From contig NZ_JBGCCU010000026.1 in NCBI RefSeq assembly GCF_041261445.1, forward strand, positions 118,444 to 182,443: a stretch of DNA of 64,000 nucleotides, in the 5' to 3' direction. The stretch comes from Catenulispora sp. EB89 (GTDB lineage: Bacteria > Actinomycetota > Actinomycetes > Streptomycetales > Catenulisporaceae). The stretch's first letter is position 1; every line of letters begins with the position of its first letter. Of the stretch, positions 25,397 to 33,716 are shown piece by piece. Under the pieces are notes generated by a model, which saw nothing but the letters and a program-made list of their open reading frames with translations, ran no database searches and was not told the DNA's origin. The position numbers were made by a program, and so were the translations under genes.

Positions 25397-25440
25397 CGGT
25401 AAGACCGTTCAGACCGGTAAGACCGTTCAGACCGTTCAGC
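25397..25440. repeat. 18-bp tandem repeat between convergent genes
   Basis: CCGGTAAGACCGTTCAGA occurs at 25397-25414 and again, without a gap, at 25415-25432, followed by a partial third copy (CCGTTCAG). The third partial copy overlaps the end of the AraC gene (stop at 25436). Probably a slippage product. Confidence 0.7.
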
Positions 25441-26371
25441 CCCGAGCCGATGTGACCGAGCGGGCGTAGTCGGTGGGGGTGCGACCGTAGCGCTTCTTGA
25501 AAGTCCGGATGAAGTGGCTGCTGTCAGCGAACTGCCAGTGCGCGGCGAGCTCTGAGACGCTCAGCCGGCTGGCCGGCGGCGCGGTCAGGGCGAGCCGGGC
25601 TTCCTCCAGGCGCCGCTCGCGGATGTAGGAGACCACTGATTCCCCCGCGGCGGTGAACGCCCGCTGCAGGGTGCGCACCGAGACGTTGAGCTCGCGCGCC
25701 AGCAGCACCGCCGACAGGTCGGGATCGGCGAGCCTGCGGTCCGCGAGGTCTTTCGCGGCTTGGGCCAGGGCTGGGGCGAGTGCGGGTTCGGCGTCGTCGA
25801 ACCGGCGCCGGGCCACCGCTTTGGTCAGTTCGATGAGTGTGCTGTGGGCCGCTTGCACGCCGGCCGGGGTGAGGTCGGGCATCGTCAGCCGGACCATGTT
25901 CGTGTGGGCCGTCAGCAGGCGTAGTTCGGCCGCGGTGCTCGGGCCGGTGAGGATCCGGCCGCCGAGCAGCGGCTTGAGTAGGGCCGCGGGCAGGACCAGG
26001 ACAGTCGCCGCCGTGTCGGGCACCGTCTGGAAGTGCGACGGCCGTCCGACGTGCTTCAGCAGGAACTGGCCGGCCGATATGGTGCGCTCGCCGCGGTCGT
26101 GGGGACCGCCCAGAGTCCAGGCGCCGCGCTGCACGACGTACAGCCGCACCACGTCCTCCGAGCTGGTGAGGGGACCGTCGGTCCGGATCACCGACGCGCC
26201 GTGCAGGTCGGTGATCGCCACGTCGTCGACCCGGGTGGCGCGGTGTTTGACGCGGAAGTCGGCGGTCGTGGCCGCGGTGAAGGTCGGCAACGGGACGCCG
26301 TCGCCGAACTCCGCTTCCCAGCCGCGACGGAAGTCATGGAAAGCCCGCGACTCAACGGTGTCCGTATCCAC
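25436..26371 (-). CDS. AraC family regulator (AraC-binding-like plus HTH_18)
   Basis: 311 residues from the GTG at 26371 (GAGAGGG eight bases upstream). The N-terminal half is the AraC_binding_2 sensor (ITDLHGASVIRTDGP, GRPSHFQTVPD). The C-terminal 100 residues hold the double HTH: LSAVLLARELNVSVRTLQRAF and SVSELAAHWQFADSSHFIR, then FKKRYGRTPTDYARS. It resembles regulators of aromatic catabolism such as those for p-cumate or benzoate dissimilation. Divergent from the SDR gene with a 163-base gap that includes GGGG-CAAT-CCCC; it probably activates SDR and SnoaL-like genes, although the convergent catabolic cluster is another candidate target. Confidence 0.87.
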   Translation of the reverse strand: MDTDTVESRAFHDFRRGWEAEFGDGVPLPTFTAATTADFRVKHRATRVDDVAITDLHGASVIRTDGPLTSSEDVVRLYVVQRGAWTLGGPHDRGERTISAGQFLLKHVGRPSHFQTVPDTAATVLVLPAALLKPLLGGRILTGPSTAAELRLLTAHTNMVRLTMPDLTPAGVQAAHSTLIELTKAVARRRFDDAEPALAPALAQAAKDLADRRLADPDLSAVLLARELNVSVRTLQRAFTAAGESVVSYIRERRLEEARLALTAPPASRLSVSELAAHWQFADSSHFIRTFKKRYGRTPTDYARSVTSARG

Positions 26372-26534
26372 TCGGCATCCCTCTCGCGGCGCGCCCCGGG
26401 CCCGCATCCGGTGGCGCCGATGTTCTGTTTGGACGGCGCTGTGGTTCAAGCGCGCGCGTCCCCAGTCTTCCTAGGCTCGGTCGTGGGGGCAATCCCCAGT
26501 TCAGGCCCGATGTGTAGGGCAGACGGGAGCTTTC

Positions 26535-27329
26535 ATGAACCGGCAGAACTCCGGCCGCGTGGCCGTCGTCACGGGCGCCGGCACCGGGATCGGGGCCGCG
26601 ACCGCGCACCGATTCGCCGCCGACGGATACACCGTGGTGCTCGTCGGCCGCACCGAGGCCACTCTGAAGCAGACCGCACAGACCGCGCAGACGGCTCCAG
26701 ACGGAGCAGAACTGCATCCATGGGTCGCGGACGTCTCGGACCTGGCAGCCGTCACGGGGGTGATGGACGGCGTAGCCGAGCGGTTCGGACGTCTGGACGT
26801 GCTGGTCAACAACGCCGGCATCGCGATCCCGGGCACCGCCGATGGGACCGACCTGGACAGCTACCGCGCCATGGTCGCCACCAACATCGACGGCGTCTTC
26901 TTCGCCTCGCGTGCCGCGCTGCCCCATCTGCGGACGGTCGGCGGCTGCATCGTCAATGTCGGATCGGTGGCCGGGCTGCGCGGCGAATGGAACCAGGCGG
27001 TCTACAACATGACCAAGGGCGCGGTGACCAACCTGACCAACTCGATGGCCCTGGACCACGGCCGCCAGATCCGGGTCAACGCCGTCCATCCCGGAGTCAC
27101 CCTCAGCAAGCAGATGCTCCGCGACGCGCTGGCCGAGGGCAGTCCGCTGCACCGGCGGTTCGCCGACCGGGTCCCGATGGGCCGGGCCGGTGAGCCGGCC
27201 GAGGTCGCCGGGGTCATCGCGTTCCTGGCCGGTCCGGATGCCGCGTATCTCAACGGAGTGCACATCCCCGTCGACGGCGGCCTGACCGCATCCGACGGCC
27301 AGACCAACCTGTACGCCGTCGAAAGCTGA
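26535..27329 (+). CDS. Short-chain dehydrogenase/reductase (classical SDR)
   Basis: 264 residues. Rossmann motif VTGAGTGIGAA (about 13-23), NNAGIAI (about 93), catalytic Ser in NVGSVAGL, Tyr and Lys in VYNMTKG, and the classical end DAAYLNGVHIPVDGG. NAD(P)-dependent oxidoreductase of an alcohol or ketone; specificity cannot be read. GGGAG lies before the ATG. First gene after the divergent AraC promoter and 19 bases ahead of the SnoaL-like gene, indicating a two-gene operon. Confidence 0.9.
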   Translation: MNRQNSGRVAVVTGAGTGIGAATAHRFAADGYTVVLVGRTEATLKQTAQTAQTAPDGAELHPWVADVSDLAAVTGVMDGVAERFGRLDVLVNNAGIAIPGTADGTDLDSYRAMVATNIDGVFFASRAALPHLRTVGGCIVNVGSVAGLRGEWNQAVYNMTKGAVTNLTNSMALDHGRQIRVNAVHPGVTLSKQMLRDALAEGSPLHRRFADRVPMGRAGEPAEVAGVIAFLAGPDAAYLNGVHIPVDGGLTASDGQTNLYAVES

Positions 27330-27348
27330 CACGGAAGGCGCCACTGGC

Positions 27349-27765
27349 ATGAACACTCAGGCATCCAACGCCGAACGCATGCGGTACTTCGTCGAGCAGG
27401 TGCAGCAGAAGGGCCGATTGGAGCTGATCGACCGGCTCGTCCGTCCCGACTTCCGCAACCACACCGCCGAGCCGGGTCAGGCCGCCGACCGCGCCGGGAT
27501 CGGCGAGACCGTGGCCGCCATGCACCAGGCATTCTCCGATCTGACGATCAGGATCCTGCACTGCGTCGGGAACGGCGATCTCGTGGCCACCCACAAGATG
27601 TTCCGCGGCCGCCACACCGGGACGTGGTTCGGCCTGCCGCCCTCAGGCAACGCGGTCGAGTTCCGGGTGATGGACCTGGTCCGGTTCGAGGACGGGCTCT
27701 GGGCCGAGCACTGGGCCGTCGCCGGCGGGGCGAGCCTGCTGCGCCAGACCGGCGCCCTGGGCTGA
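27349..27765 (+). CDS. SnoaL-like / ester cyclase family protein
   Basis: 138 residues with an NTF2-like fold of the SnoaL group: RLVRPDFRNHTA, ADRAGIGETVAAMHQAFSDL, VATHKMFRGRHTGTWFGLPPSG and a C-terminal FEDGLWAEHWAVAG, which carries the usual E/H pair. Relatives include polyketide cyclases such as SnoaL, but many are uncharacterised isomerases or hydrolases. Follows the SDR gene by 19 bases and should act with it. The spacer after the stop (27768-27845) contains a GGTCCCGGTTCC-type simple repeat. Confidence 0.8.
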   Translation: MNTQASNAERMRYFVEQVQQKGRLELIDRLVRPDFRNHTAEPGQAADRAGIGETVAAMHQAFSDLTIRILHCVGNGDLVATHKMFRGRHTGTWFGLPPSGNAVEFRVMDLVRFEDGLWAEHWAVAGGASLLRQTGALG

Positions 27766-27845
27766 CCCGACCATCCGGGCTCCCGGTCCTAGCCCTGGCC
27801 CCGCTTCCCTTCCCAGTCCCGGTTCCGGTCCCGGCGCCGACCTGC

Positions 27846-28424
27846 TCATGCCATCGAAGGCGCGGCAAGAAGAGTGCGAACGGCGTCCTCGACATGGCGG
27901 GCCCGCTCCTCGGAATCGGGCACGTCGATGGCGGCCTGGAATTCGGGACTGACCGAGACCCAGCCGGTGGCCAGGTGCAGAACCAGGCCGAGCAGGAAGC
28001 CCGGGTGGAAGTGCGCTGGCAGGTCGCCGTTCTTCTGAGCTTCGGCGATCGCCTCGATCCGGGTGCGGGCGAAGGCAACGCCGGCCGGGTTGGTCTCGCC
28101 GTCGGCCCGTTCCAGGCGCTGCCAGGTGCACAGGCGCATGATCTCGGGGCGGCGTTCGTGCAGCCGGACCAGACGGCCGGCGTAGCCGGGCAGGTCGCAG
28201 GGTTCGAAGGGGACTTCGGCCTCCATCCGCAGGATCGCCTGTTCGCAGACCGTGTCGAACAGCTGGGTCTTGCTTCCGAAGTAGCGGTAGATCTGCGCCT
28301 TGTTCGACTCGGCCGCCTCTCCGATCCGCTCGACGCGGGCTCCGGCGAGCCCGTACTGGGCGAACTCGATGCTGGCCGCCTCCAGCAGGCGGCGGCGGGT
28401 GGCTTGGGCGTCGTAGACCGGCAT
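27846..28424 (-). CDS. TetR family regulator
   Basis: 192 residues from the ATG at 28424 (an in-frame upstream start at 28460 would overlap the operator). HTH: RRRLLEAASIEFAQYG, GARVERIGEAAESNKAQIYRYFGSK. The C-terminal domain is of the TetR_C type found in small-molecule-responsive repressors (CTWQRLERADGETN). Two CTAAMCGGTTAG palindromes lie directly upstream, between this gene and the divergent alpha/beta-hydrolase operon. Self-repression together with repression of that operon is the natural reading. Confidence 0.87.
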   Translation of the reverse strand: MPVYDAQATRRRLLEAASIEFAQYGLAGARVERIGEAAESNKAQIYRYFGSKTQLFDTVCEQAILRMEAEVPFEPCDLPGYAGRLVRLHERRPEIMRLCTWQRLERADGETNPAGVAFARTRIEAIAEAQKNGDLPAHFHPGFLLGLVLHLATGWVSVSPEFQAAIDVPDSEERARHVEDAVRTLLAAPSMA

Positions 28425-28441
28425 GCGCCCCAGCATATTTC

Positions 28442-28499
28442 CTAAACGGTTAGTTGACAAAGCCGAGCGCCGTGCCTAGGTTCTCAACTAACCGGTTAG
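28442..28499. promoter_or_regulatory. Two TetR operators CTAAACGGTTAG and CTAACCGGTTAG
   Basis: The sites at 28442-28453 (one imperfect pair) and 28488-28499 (perfect) share the same 12-bp sequence, with 46 bases between first positions. The nearer one is 18 bases from the TetR start. They bracket the overlapping divergent promoters. Confidence 0.65.
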
Positions 28500-28513
28500 G
28501 AAATTTCCACCGC

Positions 28514-28580
28514 GACTCTCAACCCCCTTCGTGAGAGTCCACTTGCACGAAGACTTCGGCAGATCTACTCTTGTGAGAGT
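28514..28580. promoter_or_regulatory. Inverted repeats of the TGAGAGT element before the hydrolase operon
   Basis: GACTCTCA (28514-28521) pairs with TGAGAGTC (28532-28539), and ACTCT (28567-28571) pairs with AGAGT (28576-28580). The word TGAGAGT occurs in both pairs. These could be a second operator or leader structures in the mRNA of the alpha/beta-hydrolase gene. Confidence 0.4.
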
Positions 28581-28627
28581 GAACTCTTACAACGAGAGCA
28601 ACCTATCTTGAAGCGAAGGAGACCATC

Positions 28628-29431
28628 ATGAACGCCGTCACCCACACCGTGGACCTGGCCGGGATCGGCCCGGTCGAGGTGACCGTCGCCGAATACGGTT
28701 CCGGCCAGCCGTTCCTTCTCCTGCACGGCGGGGCCGGGCCGCAGTCCGTGACCGGCTTCGCCGAGAAGTTCGCCGCCGCGCACCAGGTGCGCGTGCTCGT
28801 GCCGACGCATCCCGGATTCGGCGGCACCGCGCGACCGGACGCCCTCGCCACCATCCCCGGGCTGGCCGCGCTCTACCAGGGCCTGGTCGACCAGCTGCGC
28901 CTGGCCGACGTCACCGTCGTCGGCAACTCGCTCGGCGGCTGGATCGCGGCGGAGATCGCGCTGCTGAAGTCGCCGCGGGTCAGCGGCATCGTCCTGATCG
29001 ACGCCGTCGGCATCGAGGTGCCCGGGCATCCGGTCACCGACTTCTTCGCCCTGACCATGGACGAGGTCTTCACCCGCAGCTTCCACGACCCGGCCCCGTT
29101 CCGCATCGACCCGGCGACCCTGCCGCCGGCCGCGCAGGCGATCGCCGCCGGCAACCGGGCCGCCATCGCCGCCTATGCCGGCTCCGGCATGGCCGATCCG
29201 GCTCTCATCGGGCGACTCGGGACGCTGGAGGTCCCCACCCTCGTCCTGTGGGGCGAGGCCGACGGGATGGTCGACGTCGACTACGGACGCGCCTACGCCG
29301 CCGCGATCCCACTGGCCCAGTTCCAGCTGCTGCCCGCCACCGGCCACTCCCCGCAGCTGGAGACCCCCGACCAGGTCATCGCGGCGATCTGGGACAGCGC
29401 GGACACCGACTTCTCCGCCTTCGCACGCTGA
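28628..29431 (+). CDS. Alpha/beta-hydrolase
   Basis: 267 residues. Oxyanion HGGAGP (about 34-39), nucleophile elbow GNSLGG (Ser about 99), acid in LWGEADGMV (Asp) and catalytic His in ATGHSPQLE. The set is complete, so an active serine hydrolase or C-C hydrolase is expected. AAGCGAAGGAG lies before the ATG. First gene of a plus-strand run (hydrolase, metallo-hydrolase, ABM monooxygenase, MFS exporter) divergent from TetR, suggesting modification and export of an aromatic or polyketide-like compound. Confidence 0.88.
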   Translation: MNAVTHTVDLAGIGPVEVTVAEYGSGQPFLLLHGGAGPQSVTGFAEKFAAAHQVRVLVPTHPGFGGTARPDALATIPGLAALYQGLVDQLRLADVTVVGNSLGGWIAAEIALLKSPRVSGIVLIDAVGIEVPGHPVTDFFALTMDEVFTRSFHDPAPFRIDPATLPPAAQAIAAGNRAAIAAYAGSGMADPALIGRLGTLEVPTLVLWGEADGMVDVDYGRAYAAAIPLAQFQLLPATGHSPQLETPDQVIAAIWDSADTDFSAFAR

Positions 29432-29466
29432 CTTCTCCGCCCTCCCGCACTAAGGACACCACGACC

Positions 29467-30213
29467 ATGCCCAAGACCGCAGTCACCCGCATCACCCACA
29501 GCTGCCACCTGATCGAGATCGGCGGCCGCACCTTCCTGACCGACCCCTGGTTCAGCACCAGTCCCGGCTACTACCAGGGCGAGCCGATCGCAATAGACAT
29601 CCCCGACCTGCCCAGGCTCGACGGCGTGCTGATCAGCCACGAACACTACGACCACTGCGACCTGGCAGCCTTCGCCGCCTACCGCGACCTCTCGGTGCCG
29701 CTGTTCGTCGCCGAAACCGTCGTGCCCCTGGCCCGCGCGCACGGATTCACGAACGTCACCGCTCTTGCCCCGTGGGAGCAGGCCGAGGTCGGGGGCGTCA
29801 GCATCACCGCCGCCCCCGGTAAGCACGGCGTCTACGAAGTCACCTTCGTCCTGCGCGCCGGGTCCGACGCGGTGTACTTCGCCGGCGACACCATGTACAT
29901 CCCCGAACTCGCCGAGATTCCCAAGCGCCTCGGCCACATCTCCCTCGCGCTGCTGCCCACCAACGGCCTGCACATCCGCCCCGCCAACAACAGGCAGGTC
30001 GTCATGAACGCCGCCGAGGCCGCCGAACTCACCGCGATCCTCAAACCCGAACTGGCCGTGCCGCACCACTACGCCTTCACCAAGGGCTTCCTCGGCGACC
30101 GGCTCATTACCCACAGCGACAAGAACCCCCAGCACTACCAGGACGCGACCCGCGACCTGGCCCCCGAAACCACCGTTCGCATCGTCGAACCCGGCATCCG
30201 AATCGAGCTGTAG
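29467..30213 (+). CDS. UlaG-like MBL-fold metallo-hydrolase (paralogue 2)
   Basis: 248 residues from the ATG at 29467 (AAGGACACC upstream). Metal motif H58-E59-H60-Y61-D62-H63 in LISHEHYDHCDL, LTDPWFST before it, and APGKHGVYEVTFV, YFAGDTMYIPEL and VPHHYAFTKG after it. Clear paralogue of the protein at 13786-14541, with the same length and the same signature blocks. Three bases separate its stop from the ABM gene, so they are translated together. The substrate is unknown. Confidence 0.86.
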   Translation: MPKTAVTRITHSCHLIEIGGRTFLTDPWFSTSPGYYQGEPIAIDIPDLPRLDGVLISHEHYDHCDLAAFAAYRDLSVPLFVAETVVPLARAHGFTNVTALAPWEQAEVGGVSITAAPGKHGVYEVTFVLRAGSDAVYFAGDTMYIPELAEIPKRLGHISLALLPTNGLHIRPANNRQVVMNAAEAAELTAILKPELAVPHHYAFTKGFLGDRLITHSDKNPQHYQDATRDLAPETTVRIVEPGIRIEL

Positions 30214-30216
30214 ACC

Positions 30217-30612
30217 ATGACCGTCACCGTGACCGACAACGAGGATTTCCTCACCGCGACCCTGCACCACGGCAACCTGCAGGTCGACACCAACGACCCG
30301 AACCCCCGCCCGATGATCGCCGTCCTGGACGCCAAGCCCGGCCTGACCGACGCCTTCCGCGAACACATCGTCGAACTGATCCGCGCCGTGCGCCAGGAGC
30401 CCGGCTGCGTCACCTTCACCGGGTACGAAGCCCGCGACATACCCGGCCGGTTCTACCTCTACGAGATCTACGCCGACTCCGCCGCGTTCGCCACGCACCT
30501 GAACACCGACCACGTCCACGCCTTCATCTCCGCCATCCCCGACCTGAGCACCAGCGGGCCCGGCAGCATCTTCCAGCTCGACGAAATCCCGATCCCCGAG
30601 GCAACGGCCTGA
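30217..30612 (+). CDS. Antibiotic biosynthesis monooxygenase (ABM) family protein
   Basis: 131 residues with the dimeric ferredoxin-like ABM fold: MIAVLDAKPGLTDAFREHI, EPGCVTFTGYEARDIPGRFYLYEIYAD and FATHLNTDHVHAFI. The N-x-W/E-x-H type residues are partly kept. Cofactor-free oxidation of quinol-type substrates is known for some members; others are just small-molecule-binding. The gene follows the metallo-hydrolase by three bases, and its stop codon overlaps the frame of the SRPBCC remnant. Confidence 0.83.
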   Translation: MTVTVTDNEDFLTATLHHGNLQVDTNDPNPRPMIAVLDAKPGLTDAFREHIVELIRAVRQEPGCVTFTGYEARDIPGRFYLYEIYADSAAFATHLNTDHVHAFISAIPDLSTSGPGSIFQLDEIPIPEATA

Positions 30613-30788
30613 TCCTCACCGACCGCCACGAACTCACCCCGCTCGAAGGCGGCGGCACCCGCGTCCGCCACCAGCTCATCATCGGCGGCCCGGCCGCCGA
30701 GACCGTGGGGCCGAACCTCGGCCCGCAGATCAGCGAGGACTACCCGGACGCCATGCGGGAGCTCATCGCCGCCGCCGCGGCACGGTAG
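30609..30788 (+). pseudogene. C-terminal remnant of an SRPBCC family protein
   Basis: Fifty-nine sense codons and a TAG, beginning inside the ABM stop (frame CTG-ATC from 30609), read LTDRHELTPLEGGGTRVRHQ, LIIGGPAAETVGPNLGPQIS and DYPDAMRELIAAAAAR. This is the usual end of a SRPBCC protein (strand with GGTRVxH, then a Gly-Pro turn and the long C-terminal helix). No N-terminal half and no start with a ribosome binding site is present, so the gene was truncated, apparently when it was joined to the ABM gene. Translation by coupling to the ABM stop is conceivable but unsupported. Confidence 0.6.
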
Positions 30789-30911
30789 CGCGCGGAAGCC
30801 CTCGCTAGTCCGAGCCGAACCGAGCCGAACCTAAGCCCGCCCGGGGCCGTCCGCAGCGCGGAAGGCCCTGGCCCCGTCCCATCCCGTCTTGCCCCCCCAG
30901 GAGCGCATCGA

Positions 30912-32381
30912 ATGATCGAGCAACTCGCCCCGCTCGCCCCCGCCCCGGCAGCGCCCCGGCCCAGACCGCGGATCAGCCAGAAGGCCGCCGTCAGCGTCGT
31001 GTTCGTCGCGGCGATGTTCATGAACATCATGGACATCACCATCGTCAACGTGGCACTGCCGACCATCGGCCGCCAGTTCCACGTCACCGAAGCCGCGCTA
31101 GACGCGGTCGCCACCGGCTACCTGGTCAGCCTGGCCGTGTTCATCCCCGCCGCCGGCTACCTCGGCGACCGGTTCGGAACCAAACGCATCCTGCTGCTCG
31201 CGATCGCCGTGTTCACCACGGCATCAGTGCTCTGCGGCCTGGCCGACAACCTCGCCGAACTCGTGACCTTCCGCGTCCTACAAGGCGCCGGCAGCGGCAT
31301 GATGACCCCGGTCGGCATGACCATGCTCTACCGCGCCTTCCCACCGCACCAGCGACTGCGCGCCGCCTCAATCCTGACCATCCCCACCGCGGTAGCCCCG
31401 GCCCTCGGCCCGGTCCTGGGCGGCGCACTGGTCACCGGCCTGTCCTGGCGCTGGGTGTTCTTCGTCAACCTCTTCATCGGCGCCGCCGCCTTCGCCTTCG
31501 GCCTGCTCTTCCTGGCCGAACAGCACCAACCCCGACCCGGCCGCTTCGACGTCGCCGGGTTCGTGCTGTCCGGCGCGGGATTCGCCGCCGTGATGTACGG
31601 CATCAGCCAAGGCCCCGGCCTGGGCTGGACACAGCCGCAGATCACCGGCAGCATCACCGCCGGTACCGCGGTCCTGGCCCTGCTGATACGGGTCGAACTG
31701 CACTCCGACGCGCCACTGCTGAAGCTGCGCCTCCTCAGCAACCGGCTGTTCCGGACCATGACCACCGCGATGGCCATCGGGATGGCCGCGTTCCTCGGCA
31801 CGCTGTTCGTCATCCCACTGTTCTTCCAACTCGGCCTGGGCCTGTCCGCACTGCAATCCGGGCTCAACACCCTGCCCGAGGCACTCGGGGTGATGCTCGG
31901 CGCCCAACTCGGTTCCCGGATCCTCTACCGCCGCCTCGGTCCTCGCCGACTCATCGCCCTGGCCCTGGCCGGCGCAGCAGGCAGCGTCGCGCCGATGGCG
32001 CTGATCAGCTCACCCACCGAGCTGTGGTGGATGCGGCTGCTCATGCTCACGCTGGGACTGGCAATGGGCCAGGTCGTCATCTCCACACAAGCAGCGACCT
32101 TCGCCACCATCTCACCAGCCGACACCGGCCACGCCTCATCACTGTTCGCCATGGCCCGCCAACTCGGCAGCGCCACCGGCATCGCCCTACTCGCCACCGT
32201 CTTCACCACCGTCGGCACCACACACTCCGCCGCAGGCCACGCCACCCCGAACCTGACCGCCTACCACGCCGCCTTCCTGGTGGCGGCGCTCCTGGCCACC
32301 GTCGCCGTCGTACCCGCGCTGACCGTGGACGACGCCGACGCAGCAGGCGCCGTAGCCGCCCACCCCGCCACCGATCACTGA
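30912..32381 (+). CDS. DHA2 (EmrB/QacA) family MFS exporter
   Basis: 489 residues with about fourteen helices. Signatures: MNIMDITIVNVALPTIGRQF (helix 1, antiporter motif D1), YLGDRFGTKRILL (motif A), RVLQGAGSGMM (motif B) and PTAVAPALGPVLGG (antiporter motif C). It should expel hydrophobic or cationic small molecules using the proton gradient. AGGAG precedes the ATG at 30912. Probably part of the TetR-controlled operon upstream; unlike the broken exporter gene at 21027 this one is intact. The 120 bases before it contain GCCGAACC repeats. Confidence 0.9.
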   Translation: MIEQLAPLAPAPAAPRPRPRISQKAAVSVVFVAAMFMNIMDITIVNVALPTIGRQFHVTEAALDAVATGYLVSLAVFIPAAGYLGDRFGTKRILLLAIAVFTTASVLCGLADNLAELVTFRVLQGAGSGMMTPVGMTMLYRAFPPHQRLRAASILTIPTAVAPALGPVLGGALVTGLSWRWVFFVNLFIGAAAFAFGLLFLAEQHQPRPGRFDVAGFVLSGAGFAAVMYGISQGPGLGWTQPQITGSITAGTAVLALLIRVELHSDAPLLKLRLLSNRLFRTMTTAMAIGMAAFLGTLFVIPLFFQLGLGLSALQSGLNTLPEALGVMLGAQLGSRILYRRLGPRRLIALALAGAAGSVAPMALISSPTELWWMRLLMLTLGLAMGQVVISTQAATFATISPADTGHASSLFAMARQLGSATGIALLATVFTTVGTTHSAAGHATPNLTAYHAAFLVAALLATVAVVPALTVDDADAAGAVAAHPATDH

Positions 32382-32453
32382 CCTGACGCGCACGTGCGGC
32401 CCCTGACAGGCAACGGCTACGCGGCCATGCTGTTCGCACGACGCGCAACCAGG

Positions 32454-33716
32454 TCACAGATGGTAGAGATCGATCGCGTTGTCCCGCATGATCATCGTGG
32501 CCAGCCGGTCGACGTCGCCGGCGCGGATGACTCGGTCGTGCAGCATGTCGGTGAGCGCCAAAGCGATGGCCTCTCGCGCGGTGCGATCCAGCAACCAGGC
32601 CTTTTCCTCCCAGCCGTGGAGGAAATTCGACCGCGGTTCGGTGCTGGACATGAAGGCGTGTGCGGTGTCGCTAAAGGCGTCGGTGCCGTAGAGGATCTTC
32701 TCGGGGAACCACTCAAGGGCGTCTCGTACGATGCCGGCGAGGTTGCGCGCGTAGAGGTGCACGGACGATCCCGAGATGTCGAGGAACACGTTCGGGTGTG
32801 ACAGGGAGGCAACGGCCTCTTTGGCGAACGGCCAGCCGGCGTGCAGCATCAGGAACCGGGTGTCCGGCGCGGCGACCACCGCGGCCTCCATCAGCAACGG
32901 GTTGCTGCCATTGTTCTCGAAACGATGCCGGGGTCCCTGCCCGGTGTGCATCTGGATCGGCAGGTCCAGCTCGGCGGCCTTACCGGCGATCGCAGCGAAC
33001 AGGTAGTCCTCCACATGGCGGTGTTCAGCAATCGTGATGCCGCCGTCGCAAGCACGTCGGTACAACTCGCGCGCCTGCGATACCGGCACCTCGGCGAAGT
33101 CGATGGGCCGGTAGTAGGGCGTGTGGAACTTCAGACCGACCGCGCCGTCAGCTTTCTGCCGTTCGAGCACGGGGACGAGGACGGCGTGCACGTAGTCGTC
33201 GAGCGTCGGCGGCGGGCAGTCGACACCCGCCTGCCGACAGGCCTGCGCCATCTGCTCGGCGTATCGGCCGGTGATCGGTTTCTGATCGACCGCGGGGACC
33301 GGCCACATGAGCCAGTCGTCGAAGGCCAGCCAGCGGAATCGGGGTGCCGGGAAGGACGGCTGGGGGACGGAATCGACCGCCAGCATCGTCTCGACGGCGA
33401 TCCGGTCCAGGACCCAGCTGTGGTAGTTGTCCCCTTCGACCGCCTGGACCCGCTGCTTCTTGTCGATCAAGGCGCGCAGGTGTCCGGCGTCGAAGTCGTC
33501 GTGTTCGTAACCCCAGAGTGCTCGCCAGGCATCGATGTACTCCGGATTGGTCGGCCGCATGCGAACCGGCAGGGGGTGCTCGTACGGGAAGATCGGCCGG
33601 TCACGATCCGGCGGCGGCTCCCATTCCAGCGGAAGCGGGTGAGCGTGATCGTCGATGGCCGCGAGTTCCCGGACGAAACGATCGATGCCGGGATCGGCGG
33701 AGCCCGGGCCGGTCAC
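32454..33716 (-). CDS. Amidohydrolase-2 family protein
   Basis: 420 residues from the GTG at 33716, whose GTGA overlaps the stop codon of the SDR gene, indicating translational coupling; an adjacent GTG at 33719 is equally possible. TIM-barrel amidohydrolase (PF04909): DDHAHPLPL, HRHVEDYLFAAI, IQMHTGQGPRHRF, FLMLHAGWPF and YGTDAFSD supply the metal and catalytic residues in order. Relatives decarboxylate aromatic acids or hydrolyse lactones; the substrate is unknown. It ends 73 bases from the convergent MFS gene. Confidence 0.83.
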   Translation of the reverse strand: MTGPGSADPGIDRFVRELAAIDDHAHPLPLEWEPPPDRDRPIFPYEHPLPVRMRPTNPEYIDAWRALWGYEHDDFDAGHLRALIDKKQRVQAVEGDNYHSWVLDRIAVETMLAVDSVPQPSFPAPRFRWLAFDDWLMWPVPAVDQKPITGRYAEQMAQACRQAGVDCPPPTLDDYVHAVLVPVLERQKADGAVGLKFHTPYYRPIDFAEVPVSQARELYRRACDGGITIAEHRHVEDYLFAAIAGKAAELDLPIQMHTGQGPRHRFENNGSNPLLMEAAVVAAPDTRFLMLHAGWPFAKEAVASLSHPNVFLDISGSSVHLYARNLAGIVRDALEWFPEKILYGTDAFSDTAHAFMSSTEPRSNFLHGWEEKAWLLDRTAREAIALALTDMLHDRVIRAGDVDRLATMIMRDNAIDLYHL

